Below, piece after piece: positions 36,119 to 44,715 of a DNA stretch of 64,000 bases. Under the pieces are notes generated by a model, which worked only from the letters and a program-made list of their open reading frames with translations, was not told the DNA's origin and did no database searches. Every line of letters begins with the position of its first letter. The stretch's first letter is position 1. The DNA is from Flavobacterium selenitireducens. GTDB lineage: Bacteria > Bacteroidota > Bacteroidia > Flavobacteriales > Flavobacteriaceae. The stretch covers positions 124,001 through 188,000 of the forward strand of contig NZ_JAAVIY010000004.1 of assembly GCF_014748335.1 (NCBI RefSeq), given 5' to 3'. The position numbers and the translations under genes were made by a program.

Positions 36119-36808
36119 ATGCGCCGTTTCGCCAGTGTTTGCGCTGCTTTTTTCGCTTGGTCGGCAGGTATTGCGGCCCAGGTCGGAATCGGCACGGCCA
36201 ACGTTCACCAAAGTGCGCTGCTTCAACTGGAAAGTACAAAAGCAGCCTTTGTGTTGCCGCGCATGAGCGACACGCAAATGACGGCGGTCCCAAATCCTGA
36301 AATTGGTTCGATGGTGTTCAACACTTCCGAGAACCTACCGTATTTTCGCAGTTCCGCCGGTTGGTCCGGTTTCGATCTCAATTCCAATCCGACGGTAATT
36401 TTGTCGCGAAGTGGCGGTAATTTGACGACGTCCACCACGAATACCTATTCAATGCAGCTTTCGTCGGCGAACACGGTTTCTATCAGTTCTGCTTATTTCA
36501 ACGTTGACGGGCCGGGCGCCATTACCGTGAATCGTGCCGGTGTCTATTTGTTTTCGGCCAGCATGGCAGTTTCCAATATGCCGGTCGGAAGCCGAAACTA
36601 CCATTTGGGCATCTACCGTTCCGGGGCGCTTGTCGGCTACCTGTCGCGATCGCGGCTTGAAAACACGTCGGTCGATTATTGGGGAATGACCGGGACATTG
36701 ATGTATTATGCCGAAGCAGGCGACCAATTCACGTTCCGATATTTCATCCACCACACCGCGTCCCTGTCCAACGTTATCCAAACCATTTGTATCACCAAAC
36801 TGAACTAG
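36119..36808 (+). CDS. secreted VGIGT-type protein, copy 1
   Basis: 229 residues from the ATG at 36119, where a signal peptide (MRRFASVCAAFFAWSAGIAA) starts; a longer frame upstream lacks support because the -7 motif lies inside it. The mature start QVGIGTANVHQSALLQLEST is the recurring flavobacterial motif in cell-surface proteins. The C-terminal half has a beta-sandwich pattern (VYLFSASMAVSNMPVGSRNY, then HLGIYRSGALVGYLSRS) like C1q/TNF-type or tail-fibre domains. Possibly exported; no T9SS tail is present. It is followed after one base by a paralog. Confidence 0.78.
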   Translation: MRRFASVCAAFFAWSAGIAAQVGIGTANVHQSALLQLESTKAAFVLPRMSDTQMTAVPNPEIGSMVFNTSENLPYFRSSAGWSGFDLNSNPTVILSRSGGNLTTSTTNTYSMQLSSANTVSISSAYFNVDGPGAITVNRAGVYLFSASMAVSNMPVGSRNYHLGIYRSGALVGYLSRSRLENTSVDYWGMTGTLMYYAEAGDQFTFRYFIHHTASLSNVIQTICITKLN

Positions 36809-36809
36809 C

Positions 36810-37505
36810 ATGAGCCGATTTTTCCTATTGTCGGTTTTGGTCGCCTCCAGCGTTTCGGCCCAGGTTGGGATCGGCACGACAAACCCTAGCGCGAGCGCCA
36901 TCCTCCAACTCGAGAGCACCAACAAAACCTTCGTTCCACCGCGAATGACCAACGCCCAGATGCTCGCCATCGTATCCCCGATAAACGGTTCGATGATCTT
37001 CAATACGACGCACAACGCCATGTTCGTCCGAACTTCGAATGGTTGGAAGAACTTCTTCGAAACCTCGAACGCATCGGTCGTGCTGAACAAAGTTTTCGCC
37101 TCGGGTAATGGACAGGTTGCCACTGTGAACAACAATTACACGAACTTTCCGCTGACGGCATCGGACGCCATGACGGTTGACAACGCGATTTACACAGTTC
37201 TGGGCGCCGGAAGAGTCAGGGTTTCGGAAACAGGCGTCTACATGATAAGCGGAAGTTTTTCGGTAACGAATATGCCGTCAGGAATCCGAAAGTACATCAT
37301 CGCCGTGTACCAAAATGCCACTTTGGTAGGTTACCTGACACGCGGGACGGCCAATCTCGACGTCGCCGACGAATGGGGAACCAGCGGCTCGCTGAGCATT
37401 CCGGCAAACGCAAATGACATAATTGAACTCAAATACGTTCTCAACAACGGCGGAACGGCTCTCGACGCGCGTATCTTCAACATGGGAGTAACCAAGCTGA
37501 AATAA
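36810..37505 (+). CDS. secreted VGIGT-type protein, copy 2
   Basis: 231 residues with signal peptide (MSRFFLLSVLVASSVSA) and mature start QVGIGTTNPSASAILQLES. Parallel motifs with copy 1: PRMTNAQMLAI / PRMSDTQMTAV, and VYMISGSFSVTNMPSGIRKY with YIIAVYQNATLVGYLTRG / NYHLGIYRSGALVGYLSRS. A clear tandem duplication. Ends close to the convergent methyltransferase gene. Confidence 0.78.
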   Translation: MSRFFLLSVLVASSVSAQVGIGTTNPSASAILQLESTNKTFVPPRMTNAQMLAIVSPINGSMIFNTTHNAMFVRTSNGWKNFFETSNASVVLNKVFASGNGQVATVNNNYTNFPLTASDAMTVDNAIYTVLGAGRVRVSETGVYMISGSFSVTNMPSGIRKYIIAVYQNATLVGYLTRGTANLDVADEWGTSGSLSIPANANDIIELKYVLNNGGTALDARIFNMGVTKLK

Positions 37506-37523
37506 GTGGCCCGCTAAATACGA

Positions 37524-38303
37524 TCACACGCGAATGGTGAAATGTTCGCGTTCCTGTTCCCGTCTGAAAAAGACGAATCCCCACTGGAATGTATCGATCG
37601 CAACGATGACCTTTGGGTGTTTTTTTATGATCTCCCACGCTTCGGACATCCCGGGCGACCAGTGGATGTCATCAAAAATCCACACCGAATCATTGGTTGC
37701 GGTTGGCAAAAGGCGCTCGAAATAACGCAGTGTCGCCTCTTTTTGGTGGTTGCCGTCAAAATAGATGAGATCGAACGTCGCCTCCTGCGCATCGGGGAAG
37801 TCGAGCGTCGAAGCGAACTCTCCTGTATCGATCCGGACGTTTTTTAAATTGAACTCCGCTAAGTTTTTCGCAGCTTCCGACGCTGTTTTCTCGCAACCTT
37901 CGAGCGAAATAATGTGTCCGGATGGATTTCCCAACGCCAAAGCCGAAGTCGCCAAACCCAGCGAAGTCCCAAGTTCGAGCATGGTTTTAGGTTGGAAATA
38001 GCGCGCGAGCCGGAATAGTAATTTTGCGCGTCCGGGCGAGATGCCGGCAGTTTTTGTAATGTCCGAAATCCTGCGCTCTTGCGATTTGAACACGCGGGAA
38101 CCAGCGCCGAAGTCGGTCACGGAAATTGTGTCGTCGTTTCTGAGAAGTGATTTGCGGTACATTTCCAGAATCCGATATTCCGAAAACTCCGATTTGTCGT
38201 AAAAACACTTCGTCACCAGGTCGAAGACGAATGGCGAATGTACGCCGTGCTGATTCGTCGACCTGATGAGAAAGCGGAGGTAAGCCTGGATTTGGTACCG
38301 CAT
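37524..38303 (-). CDS. class I SAM-dependent methyltransferase
   Basis: 259 residues from the ATG at 38303 (MRYQIQAYLRFLIRSTNQHG). The frame opens further upstream, but that extension lies within the NAMPT gene. The SAM-binding motif is MLELGTSLGLATSALAL, with FDLIYFDGNH as the acidic loop. It resembles O-methyltransferase-like family members with an N-terminal helical cap. The start overlaps the NAMPT stop by one base (TAATG), so it is the last gene of the NAD salvage operon; a methylation step there would be unexpected. Substrate unknown. Confidence 0.82.
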   Translation of the reverse strand: MRYQIQAYLRFLIRSTNQHGVHSPFVFDLVTKCFYDKSEFSEYRILEMYRKSLLRNDDTISVTDFGAGSRVFKSQERRISDITKTAGISPGRAKLLFRLARYFQPKTMLELGTSLGLATSALALGNPSGHIISLEGCEKTASEAAKNLAEFNLKNVRIDTGEFASTLDFPDAQEATFDLIYFDGNHQKEATLRYFERLLPTATNDSVWIFDDIHWSPGMSEAWEIIKKHPKVIVAIDTFQWGFVFFRREQEREHFTIRV

Positions 38304-39754
38304 TATTTTCTGGCTCGTTGGCGAATTTCGGATAGTTTTTGGTCGACCAGCATTTTCCCGTCCCGGAACACTTCTTTGAGTTCGCCCGTTTTTTCGTCTT
38401 CCCATGAAACATTGTCGTGCAATACGAAAGTGCCGTTTTCGGACGTGATTTTCATCAAACCCTTAGCCGATTTTTTCGTGCCGTCGTCCGTGATCGGATC
38501 TTTGAAAATCGCGCGTCCTTCGCCATTTACCTCGCCGTAGGTCGCCTTCATCGCAAATCCGAACGTGTCGCGGGTGTTGTATTGGTAGGTGAACGATCCG
38601 ATGCCGAAAACGATGTTCGTGCTCGCGAAACCTTTTGCCTTAAGGCGTTCGCATATGATCGTGGCGCGTTCGGTGGTGATGCTGTCGCCGTAAATAGCGC
38701 CAATCTGGGGCACGAGTTCCCTAAATCCCTTCTCGTTCGTACTTCCGCCGAAAACGTCCCAAAGCAATTCGATGACGCCTTTTCTCTCGTTTTCGTTGTT
38801 TCCGTCGGGATTTCCGCAAATGATATCGACCGGGTCGCCGCTGTCAGGACGGATCACGACTTTCCCTTCACGCGAAACGATGATGTCTTTCAAACGCGGT
38901 AAATAGTCGGTCAGCACTTTCCACAAATCCCAGGTGTCGGATACGATCGAGACGATGCCTTTCGGATAGATTTCGGTAATCAAACGCTCAAATGTCCTGA
39001 ATTCGCCTTCGGTCGTACCCATGCACATTACGCTGTGTTCGGTCGCGGCAACCGATCCTCCGATGAGTTCGCTGTCGGAATCGGCGTTGTAGAATTCTTC
39101 GAGGAAGTCGATGGCCGGAACGGTATCGGTTCCCGTGAAATACAATAAATGACCGGACGATGAAGTCAGGGAAGCCTCGATTCCACCCATGCCGCGCATC
39201 GAGAAATCATGTGCCTGCCAATCGACGAATTCCGGTTGGGACGATGTCTCGGAAGCAAATTTCTCGAGAATTTTTCGGTATTCCGATGCAATCGTGGCGG
39301 ACGTGCACGGCAACCAGATCACGGCCGACAAAAGCGTTTCAAAATAATTCGTCAGCCAGAAAAACTCAGGCAACGTGTTGTAGAGCGTGAACATCGGCAC
39401 GCGAAGCGGAACTTTCGACCCTTCCGGCAAGGCTTTGAAGACCATGGGAATGTAACCCAGGTCGTGAAGATCGGCAATGTGCTCGGTCCCAATTTGGTTT
39501 TCGCCCAGGTAATTATTGATGCGGCGCGTGTATTTCGAGAGGATTTCCTGTTTGGGTTTTCCGAAAAAATTCGCGTTGAAATCGTCGATCACATATTTTT
39601 TAAGGAAGTACTGAAGCCCGAAAAAAACAACTTCATTCACTTGCGGAAGGCGGCTTTTACGAGGCGTCCAATTCGAGTAGACGAGCGTCGTGCCGTCGGG
39701 ATATTGTCGTCTGTGGTCGAGTTTGTAGCCGTCTGTCAGGAGTAGCGGATTCAT
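38303..39754 (-). CDS. nadV: nicotinamide phosphoribosyltransferase (NAMPT/NadV-like)
   Basis: 483 residues, the length and layout of NAMPT rather than bacterial NaPRTase. It starts NPLLLTDGYKLDHRRQYPDG and has the active-site region SDTWDLWKVLTDYLP and RPDSGDPVDIICGNPDG (phosphate and ribose binding). It converts nicotinamide and PRPP to nicotinamide mononucleotide, the rate-limiting step of NAD salvage. It is co-directional with the PRPP synthetase-like gene just upstream and with the NrtR-type regulator. Confidence 0.92.
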   Translation of the reverse strand: MNPLLLTDGYKLDHRRQYPDGTTLVYSNWTPRKSRLPQVNEVVFFGLQYFLKKYVIDDFNANFFGKPKQEILSKYTRRINNYLGENQIGTEHIADLHDLGYIPMVFKALPEGSKVPLRVPMFTLYNTLPEFFWLTNYFETLLSAVIWLPCTSATIASEYRKILEKFASETSSQPEFVDWQAHDFSMRGMGGIEASLTSSSGHLLYFTGTDTVPAIDFLEEFYNADSDSELIGGSVAATEHSVMCMGTTEGEFRTFERLITEIYPKGIVSIVSDTWDLWKVLTDYLPRLKDIIVSREGKVVIRPDSGDPVDIICGNPDGNNENERKGVIELLWDVFGGSTNEKGFRELVPQIGAIYGDSITTERATIICERLKAKGFASTNIVFGIGSFTYQYNTRDTFGFAMKATYGEVNGEGRAIFKDPITDDGTKKSAKGLMKITSENGTFVLHDNVSWEDEKTGELKEVFRDGKMLVDQKLSEIRQRARK

Positions 39755-39773
39755 GGTAATTAATAATTCAGAA

Positions 39774-40604
39774 TTAATAATTAAGGAAAATCGGAAGTTG
39801 GACGATCTTGTTCCCGGAAATATTGCGGAAAGAATTCGTCGTGAAAACCGTGTCGAAGATTTGCGTCAGGCTGTCGGTTCCTTTGCTGAAAATGCCATGG
39901 GAAACCGCGAGATACAGTTTTCCGGCGCCTTTCGCTTTCAGGGCTTCGGCAAGTCCGATAAAGGTTGCGCCACCATCGCAAATATCGTCGACGACGAGGC
40001 AATCGGCACCGGCAAGATCATCGGTAAAGACTTTAAAACCCGAGAGTTTTCCGGTTTTGACATCGCGATTTTTGGAACATTCGGTAACTTCCATTCCGCC
40101 AAGGAAAGCCGAGACTTTGTAGATTTTCTTGAGCGCGCCTCCGTCAGGGGAAACGAGTTGGGAAACATTTGGGATTTGACCGAGGACCTCGGCGATGAAT
40201 TCGTGGTTCGGAATCACCTCGCAACGCTCTACCACGGCGGGTGTGACCTCAGAATGCGCATCGAAAACATAGACTTTATCGAGTTTCAGGCTATTCAAAA
40301 TCGTGGCGTAGACTTTCACGGTCAACGGTTCGCCGGGAACCATCAGACGGTCCTGGCGCGCTGCCGGGAAATAAGGTATAACGGCTTCGATGTGTCGGAC
40401 GCCCATATTCCGAAGCGCGTCGACGGCAGTTAAAAAGAGGCCAAAGTCGTTGAACGAATTGACCCGTTGTGTGACGGTGACTTTTTGCGTCGTGTCGAAA
40501 GCCTCGATTTTGATGTGAGGTTCGCCTCCCGAAAACGTAAACGCTTTAAAGGCAATATCAGTTCCGTTAACGGGCTTGAAGTTGGGATCGAGGTGGAGTA
40601 CCAT
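39774..40604 (-). CDS. prs: ribose-phosphate pyrophosphokinase-like protein
   Basis: 276 residues with the PRPP-synthetase features: YFPAARQDR (ATP/flexible-loop region) and the PRPP-binding loop VVDDICDGGATF. It is shorter than housekeeping Prs (about 310), so probably a dedicated paralog that makes PRPP for the adjacent NAMPT. Start ATG at 40604, eight bases from operator site 1. Directly upstream of nadV with a 19-base gap. Confidence 0.87.
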   Translation of the reverse strand: MVLHLDPNFKPVNGTDIAFKAFTFSGGEPHIKIEAFDTTQKVTVTQRVNSFNDFGLFLTAVDALRNMGVRHIEAVIPYFPAARQDRLMVPGEPLTVKVYATILNSLKLDKVYVFDAHSEVTPAVVERCEVIPNHEFIAEVLGQIPNVSQLVSPDGGALKKIYKVSAFLGGMEVTECSKNRDVKTGKLSGFKVFTDDLAGADCLVVDDICDGGATFIGLAEALKAKGAGKLYLAVSHGIFSKGTDSLTQIFDTVFTTNSFRNISGNKIVQLPIFLNY

Positions 40605-40611
40605 TTCTTAT

Positions 40612-40632
40612 TTTGTGTAAATTATACGCAAA
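40612..40632. promoter_or_regulatory. operator-like dyad, site 1
   Basis: TTTGTGTAAATTATACGCAAA, a 21-bp imperfect palindrome (half sites TTTGTGTAA and TACGCAAA). It overlaps the -7 motif of the prs promoter. A copy with the same half sites is 51 bp upstream (40663-40683). Confidence 0.72.
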
Positions 40633-40658
40633 TATAAAAAAAAATTTCAACCGACAAA
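40629..40658 (-). promoter_or_regulatory. promoter of the prs-nadV genes
   Basis: TTTG (40658-40655), an 18-bp spacer and TATATTTG (40636-40629). The -7 overlaps operator site 1, and operator site 2 lies just upstream of the -33. Confidence 0.78.
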
Positions 40659-40662
40659 TTCT

Positions 40663-40683
40663 TTTGTGTAAAAATTACGCAAA
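40663..40683. promoter_or_regulatory. operator-like dyad, site 2
   Basis: TTTGTGTAAAAATTACGCAAA, a second copy of the 21-bp dyad. It contains the stop codon of the NrtR-like gene (40675-40677), so it lies across the end of that gene. Confidence 0.7.
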
Positions 40684-41373
40684 TTTGATTTCGAACAGGA
40701 AATTTTCTTTTGACAGTTGTTCGTAACGGGTTTTGTCAAATTGGAAAAGGTTGGCCGGACGACCCTTGCCAGAGGCGATTTGCGCGTCGGTCTCGCGTAA
40801 AAATCCGAAGCTCATGATCTTTTTGCGAAAGTTGCGGCGGTCGATTTCTTTTTCGAGAATGGACGCATACAGGTTTTCAAGGTCTGAAAATGGAAATTTG
40901 TCGGGCAGCAAATCAAACCCGATGGGTTGATACGACAACTTGGCGCGCAACCGTTCCAAAGCCGTTGCTACGATTTCCGGGTGATCATAGCCAAGTGGAG
41001 GCAACTCGTTTATCGCGAACCATCGCGCGGCTTCGGCGTCCGTTTCGGTTTTTTCCACAAGCGATAATTTTGAAGGATCGACGAGCCCGAAATACGCCAC
41101 GGAAACCACGCGCTTCCGGGGATCGCGGCCGACGTTTCCGAATGTGTACAATTGTTCGAGATAGTTGACGGAAATTCCCGTTTCCTCAAGCAATTCGCGC
41201 TCGACGGCTTGCCTCAGCGACTCCTCTTCATTCACGAAACCGCCGGGAAGGCACCAAACGTTGGCGAAAGGGCCAGATTTAGGCTTGATGAGCAGCACGA
41301 ACAGATGGCTTTTTTTGTAGCCGAATATGATGGCGTCGACGGCGAGGTGGATGTTTTGGACGGGCATCGGCAA
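40675..41373 (-). CDS. nrtR: NrtR-like Nudix transcriptional regulator
   Basis: 232 residues: an N-terminal Nudix domain with the Nudix box GGFVNEEESLRQAVERELLE continuing EETG, and a C-terminal winged-helix domain (about 150-230; RRNFRKKIMSFGFLRETDAQ). NrtR regulators bind NAD metabolism genes and respond to ADP-ribose or NAD products. The adjacent prs-nadV genes and the two operator-like dyads fit this role. The exact substrate of the Nudix part is not visible. The upstream region is an octamer tract. Confidence 0.86.
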   Translation of the reverse strand: MPMPVQNIHLAVDAIIFGYKKSHLFVLLIKPKSGPFANVWCLPGGFVNEEESLRQAVERELLEETGISVNYLEQLYTFGNVGRDPRKRVVSVAYFGLVDPSKLSLVEKTETDAEAARWFAINELPPLGYDHPEIVATALERLRAKLSYQPIGFDLLPDKFPFSDLENLYASILEKEIDRRNFRKKIMSFGFLRETDAQIASGKGRPANLFQFDKTRYEQLSKENFLFEIKFA

Positions 41374-41399
41374 TTAGATAATTAGGTAATTAGATAATT
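41371..41399 (+). repeat. octamer repeat tract upstream of nrtR
   Basis: AATTAGAT / AATTAGGT units starting at the nrtR start region. The remainder of the 41374-41739 gap holds the dyad repeats below and about 70 bases without visible structure. Confidence 0.7.
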
Positions 41400-41448
41400 G
41401 GAAATGGGTTGGCAGGGTTCATTCGTGTCGATTCGGCCCGCGATCGGA

Positions 41449-41669
41449 TTGTCGAACAATAAATTTTGTCGGACAACTTAACTTTCCCCAATAGACTGAC
41501 GGTTTAAATTCAGCGAACGATCCGCCTGGCTAACAATCTTGTCGGACAATGTAATTTCCTCAATAGATTGACGGTTAATTTCAGCGAACGATCTGCCTGG
41601 CTAACAATCTTGTCGGACAACGTAATTTTCCCCAATTGACGGTTTGAATTCAGCGAACGATCAGCCTAA
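41449..41669. repeat. tandem 71-73-bp repeat with dyad TTGTCGGACAA
   Basis: Dyad TTGTC-G-GACAA occurs at 41466, 41539 and 41610, and as TTGTCGAACAA at 41449. Between the three perfect copies the intervening sequence also repeats (…GACGGTTT…TTCAGCGAACGAT…GCCTGGCTAACAATC), with period 73 then 71 bp. It lies between the NrtR gene start and an ABC-F gene end. Confidence 0.78.
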
Positions 41670-41739
41670 TATACTAATTCATCAGATGACTTACCTTCCC
41701 TAAACGCGCTTAATGGTGCAATGCGGCGAACCGAAACGT

Positions 41740-43599
41740 TTAGCCTTCCATTTTCGCGGTCAGTTCGAACCAGCGCTCCTCTTTGCGTTCCATCTCCAAA
41801 ATGATTTTCTGAAGCTCATCCGCTTTAGCCGAAATATCGGTATCTGCGATTTTTCCGTCCGAAAACAATGTCTCGATCTCCTTTTTCTTCCACTCCAAAT
41901 CCTTGATTTCCTTCTCGATCTTGGCGAATTCCTTTTGTTCGTTGAACGACAATCCCGTCGAAACCTTGTTTTGCTTCCAGTTGTTTTTTTCTTTCGGCCC
42001 GTCGTCCTTCGTCGGTTCGGAACTGTCCTCATACGCCCGGAAGTCCGAATAATTGCCTGGGAAATCTTCGATTACGCCCTGTCCGCGGAAAACGAACAAA
42101 TGGTCGACGATTTTGTCCATGAAGTAGCGATCGTGGGAAACCACGACGAGACAGCCCGGATAATCCATCAGGAAATTTTCAAGGACGTTCAGCGTAACGA
42201 TGTCCAGATCGTTGGTAGGCTCATCGAGAATCAAAAAGTTCGGGTTCTGGATCAAAACCGTGCACAAATACAAGCGTTTCAATTCGCCTCCTGACAACTT
42301 TTCTACGAAATCGTGCTGTTTTTTCCGGTCGAACAAAAAGCGTTCGAGCAATTGGCCAGCCGAAATCGTGCGTCCTTTGGCAAGCGGGATATATTCTCCG
42401 TATTCTTTTATGATATCGATGACTTTCTGCCCCACTTTCGGATTGATGCCGCTTTGCGTATAATAACCAAGTTTGATCGTGTCGCCAATGACGACCTTTC
42501 CCGAATCTGGCTCGAGCGCTCCCGTGGCGATGTTCAGAAAAGTAGATTTCCCGGTTCCGTTCTTGCCGATGATCCCGATCCTGTCGCCTCTCTGGAAGTC
42601 GTATTCGAATCCGTCAAGGATGATTTTATTGTCGAATTTTTTCGAAACTTTGTGCAGTTCGATCACTTTCGATCCCAAGCGCTCCATGTTGATCTCAAGT
42701 TCCACAGTTTGCTCTTTTCGACGGCTGCGCGCCTTTTCCTGGATCACGTAAAAGTCATCCTGTCGCGATTTGGATTTGGTCGTACGCGCTTTTGGCTGGC
42801 GGCGCATCCAGTCCAATTCTTTCACGAAAAGGTTCTGCGCCTTGTCTACGCTTGCGTTTTCCGAAGCGATGCGCATTTCCTTTTTCTCGAGATAATACGA
42901 ATAATTGCCTTTGTATTGGTAGAGTTTGCCGTTGTCGAGCTCGATGATTTCGTTGCAGACGCGCTCCAGGAAAAAGCGGTCGTGCGTGACCATGAAAAGC
43001 GTCATGTTCTCCTTGGCGAAGTAATTCTCGAGCCATTCGATCATCTCAAGGTCGAGGTGGTTCGTTGGTTCGTCGAGGATCAGAAGGTCCGGTTTTGAGA
43101 TCAGGATGATGGCCAGCGCAAGCCGTTTTTTCTGGCCTCCGGAAAGATTCTTTACTTTGAGTTTCAAATCCTCCAGTTTGAGCTTGAAGAGAATCTGCTT
43201 GAATTGTGTCTCGAAATCCCAGGCATCGTGGCGATCCATATCGTCGAACGCTTTTTGGTAAACATCGGCGTCTTCCGGGTTTTCCAGCGCTTTTTCGTAT
43301 TGCTCGATGACCTTGAGTATTTCGTTATCCGATGCGAAAATCGATTCCTCAATCGTCAGCTCGTCCTGCAATTGCGGCACCTGCGACAAAAACGCCATCC
43401 TGATTTCCTTGCGCATCACGACCTGTCCGGAATCCGGCTCGTCGACACCCGTCAGGATATTCATGATCGTCGTCTTTCCCGATCCGTTTTTGGCGATAAA
43501 AGCGATTTTCTGGTCTTTGTTGATCCCGAACGAAATGTTCTCAAACAGCGTGCGTTCGCCGTAATGCTTGGAGATATTCTCTACTGAAAGGTAATTCAT
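41740..43599 (-). CDS. ABC-F family ATPase, Uup-like
   Basis: 619 residues from the ATG at 43599, four bases after a -7 motif (the frame extends upstream to 43674). Two cassettes: Walker A GKNGSGKTT and GKNGTGKST, signatures LSGGQKKR and LSGGELKR, and Walker B LLILDEPTNHLD and FLILDEPTNDLD. After the second cassette there is a charged coiled-coil tail (EQKEFAKIEKEIKDLEWKKK; then EIETLFSD), as in Uup-type ABC-F proteins that act in ribosome or DNA metabolism. A second ABC-F gene is at 10996. Confidence 0.92.
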   Translation of the reverse strand: MNYLSVENISKHYGERTLFENISFGINKDQKIAFIAKNGSGKTTIMNILTGVDEPDSGQVVMRKEIRMAFLSQVPQLQDELTIEESIFASDNEILKVIEQYEKALENPEDADVYQKAFDDMDRHDAWDFETQFKQILFKLKLEDLKLKVKNLSGGQKKRLALAIILISKPDLLILDEPTNHLDLEMIEWLENYFAKENMTLFMVTHDRFFLERVCNEIIELDNGKLYQYKGNYSYYLEKKEMRIASENASVDKAQNLFVKELDWMRRQPKARTTKSKSRQDDFYVIQEKARSRRKEQTVELEINMERLGSKVIELHKVSKKFDNKIILDGFEYDFQRGDRIGIIGKNGTGKSTFLNIATGALEPDSGKVVIGDTIKLGYYTQSGINPKVGQKVIDIIKEYGEYIPLAKGRTISAGQLLERFLFDRKKQHDFVEKLSGGELKRLYLCTVLIQNPNFLILDEPTNDLDIVTLNVLENFLMDYPGCLVVVSHDRYFMDKIVDHLFVFRGQGVIEDFPGNYSDFRAYEDSSEPTKDDGPKEKNNWKQNKVSTGLSFNEQKEFAKIEKEIKDLEWKKKEIETLFSDGKIADTDISAKADELQKIILEMERKEERWFELTAKMEG

Positions 43600-43603
43600 G
43601 GCG

Positions 43604-43611
43604 CAAAGGTA
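43604..43611 (-). promoter_or_regulatory. -7 motif immediately before the ABC-F start
   Basis: TACCTTTG ends four bases before the ATG; candidate leaderless transcript. Confidence 0.65.
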
Positions 43612-43733
43612 ACTTTTTAGGTGGAAGACTAAAGTCGAAAATCCAAACTCTGATGTCGAATGTGATCCGTACACGTCTAACCGACAACCTGAGCGGTTTT
43701 CTGAAAATAATTAAGTCTAGCCGAATTCAAAGC

Positions 43734-43768
43734 AAAAAAAATCGTCCGAACCAAAAAGCCCGGACGAT
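43734..43768 (-). terminator. rho-independent terminator
   Basis: Stem ATCGTCCG with CGGACGAT; the minus strand continues with a run of Ts. Ends the lipoprotein transcript. Confidence 0.85.
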
Positions 43769-43791
43769 CCTGTGTAAATTATCCAAAAATA

Positions 43792-44520
43792 CTATGGACG
43801 ATACGTATACGTCGCAATGGACGAAGAGCTTTCTCCGTACTCGTTGCTGGAATTGAACGTTCCGGAAGTAGCGTATCCGTCGGCATCGTAAGTGTACGTC
43901 GCCGTAACCTGGGATACGATCGTTCCGTCAAGGCGTTTTACCACAAAACTCTTGGGATTGTTTACGAACAACAATTTTTTGGCCATGATCAATTCCGGGG
44001 ATTGGGGAACCGAACTCATATTGAGCTCCACATTTTCCAACACTTCGATGATTCCTGCCGCCTTCATCGTATAATAGAAAGGGTTCGGCTCGCTGTCATA
44101 GGTAATGTAGGCTTTGTACTCCTCGAGGATGCTGTCGTCGTAATCTCTTTCGTAAAGGCGAAGCTCCGTTGGATTTCCGTTGCTGTCGTACGCGACAACG
44201 TCTCCAACTTCGAATCCGTTGTAAGGTTCTTGATACAACTCGGACATTGAAAGCGGGTCGCTGCCGCCGCTGACGTTGTCCAGATCGCCATTGCTCGAAT
44301 AATTGAGCGTATGGGTTTCGGTTCCGTCGTTGACACTGATCACTTTGCCACTGGCATTGTAGGTCACAAACAAGCTTTGGGGAGTATCTTCAGATGAAGA
44401 CGTTTCGACGCTGAGGATGTACTTTTCAGTCGATGTGACCGCCGACGGGCTGTCGTCGCTTCCGCAAGATGCGAGCAACAACGACATCGCAGCGGACAAA
44501 AATAAAATTGGTTTTTTCAT
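43792..44520 (-). CDS. lipoprotein of unknown function
   Basis: 242 residues with signal MKKPILFLSAAMSLLLASC and lipid-attachment Cys19. The mature protein is beta-rich with repeated YTY/ATYTY motifs (TYNASGKVISVNDGTETHTL; VTATYTYDADGYATSG), as in RHS/YD-like or DUF4595-type surface lipoproteins. No enzyme motif. A TATATTCG -7-like motif lies upstream. Confidence 0.75.
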   Translation of the reverse strand: MKKPILFLSAAMSLLLASCGSDDSPSAVTSTEKYILSVETSSSEDTPQSLFVTYNASGKVISVNDGTETHTLNYSSNGDLDNVSGGSDPLSMSELYQEPYNGFEVGDVVAYDSNGNPTELRLYERDYDDSILEEYKAYITYDSEPNPFYYTMKAAGIIEVLENVELNMSSVPQSPELIMAKKLLFVNNPKSFVVKRLDGTIVSQVTATYTYDADGYATSGTFNSSNEYGESSSSIATYTYRP

Positions 44521-44715
44521 TTTGGTTTTGATTAGGCGGCGAATATAGGAGTTTGGTTTTCAATGGCAAACAAATCGCTCTATATAGTTATGCACAATTA
44601 CGATATTCTCGAAATAGACAATTTGGCAGTTTACAGGTCATTTTGTCGCTAATTCCGCGTAGGTACGAATCTTGTCTAATTCCGGGCGTAACAATAACCA
44701 TAAAATAGTTTAGAT

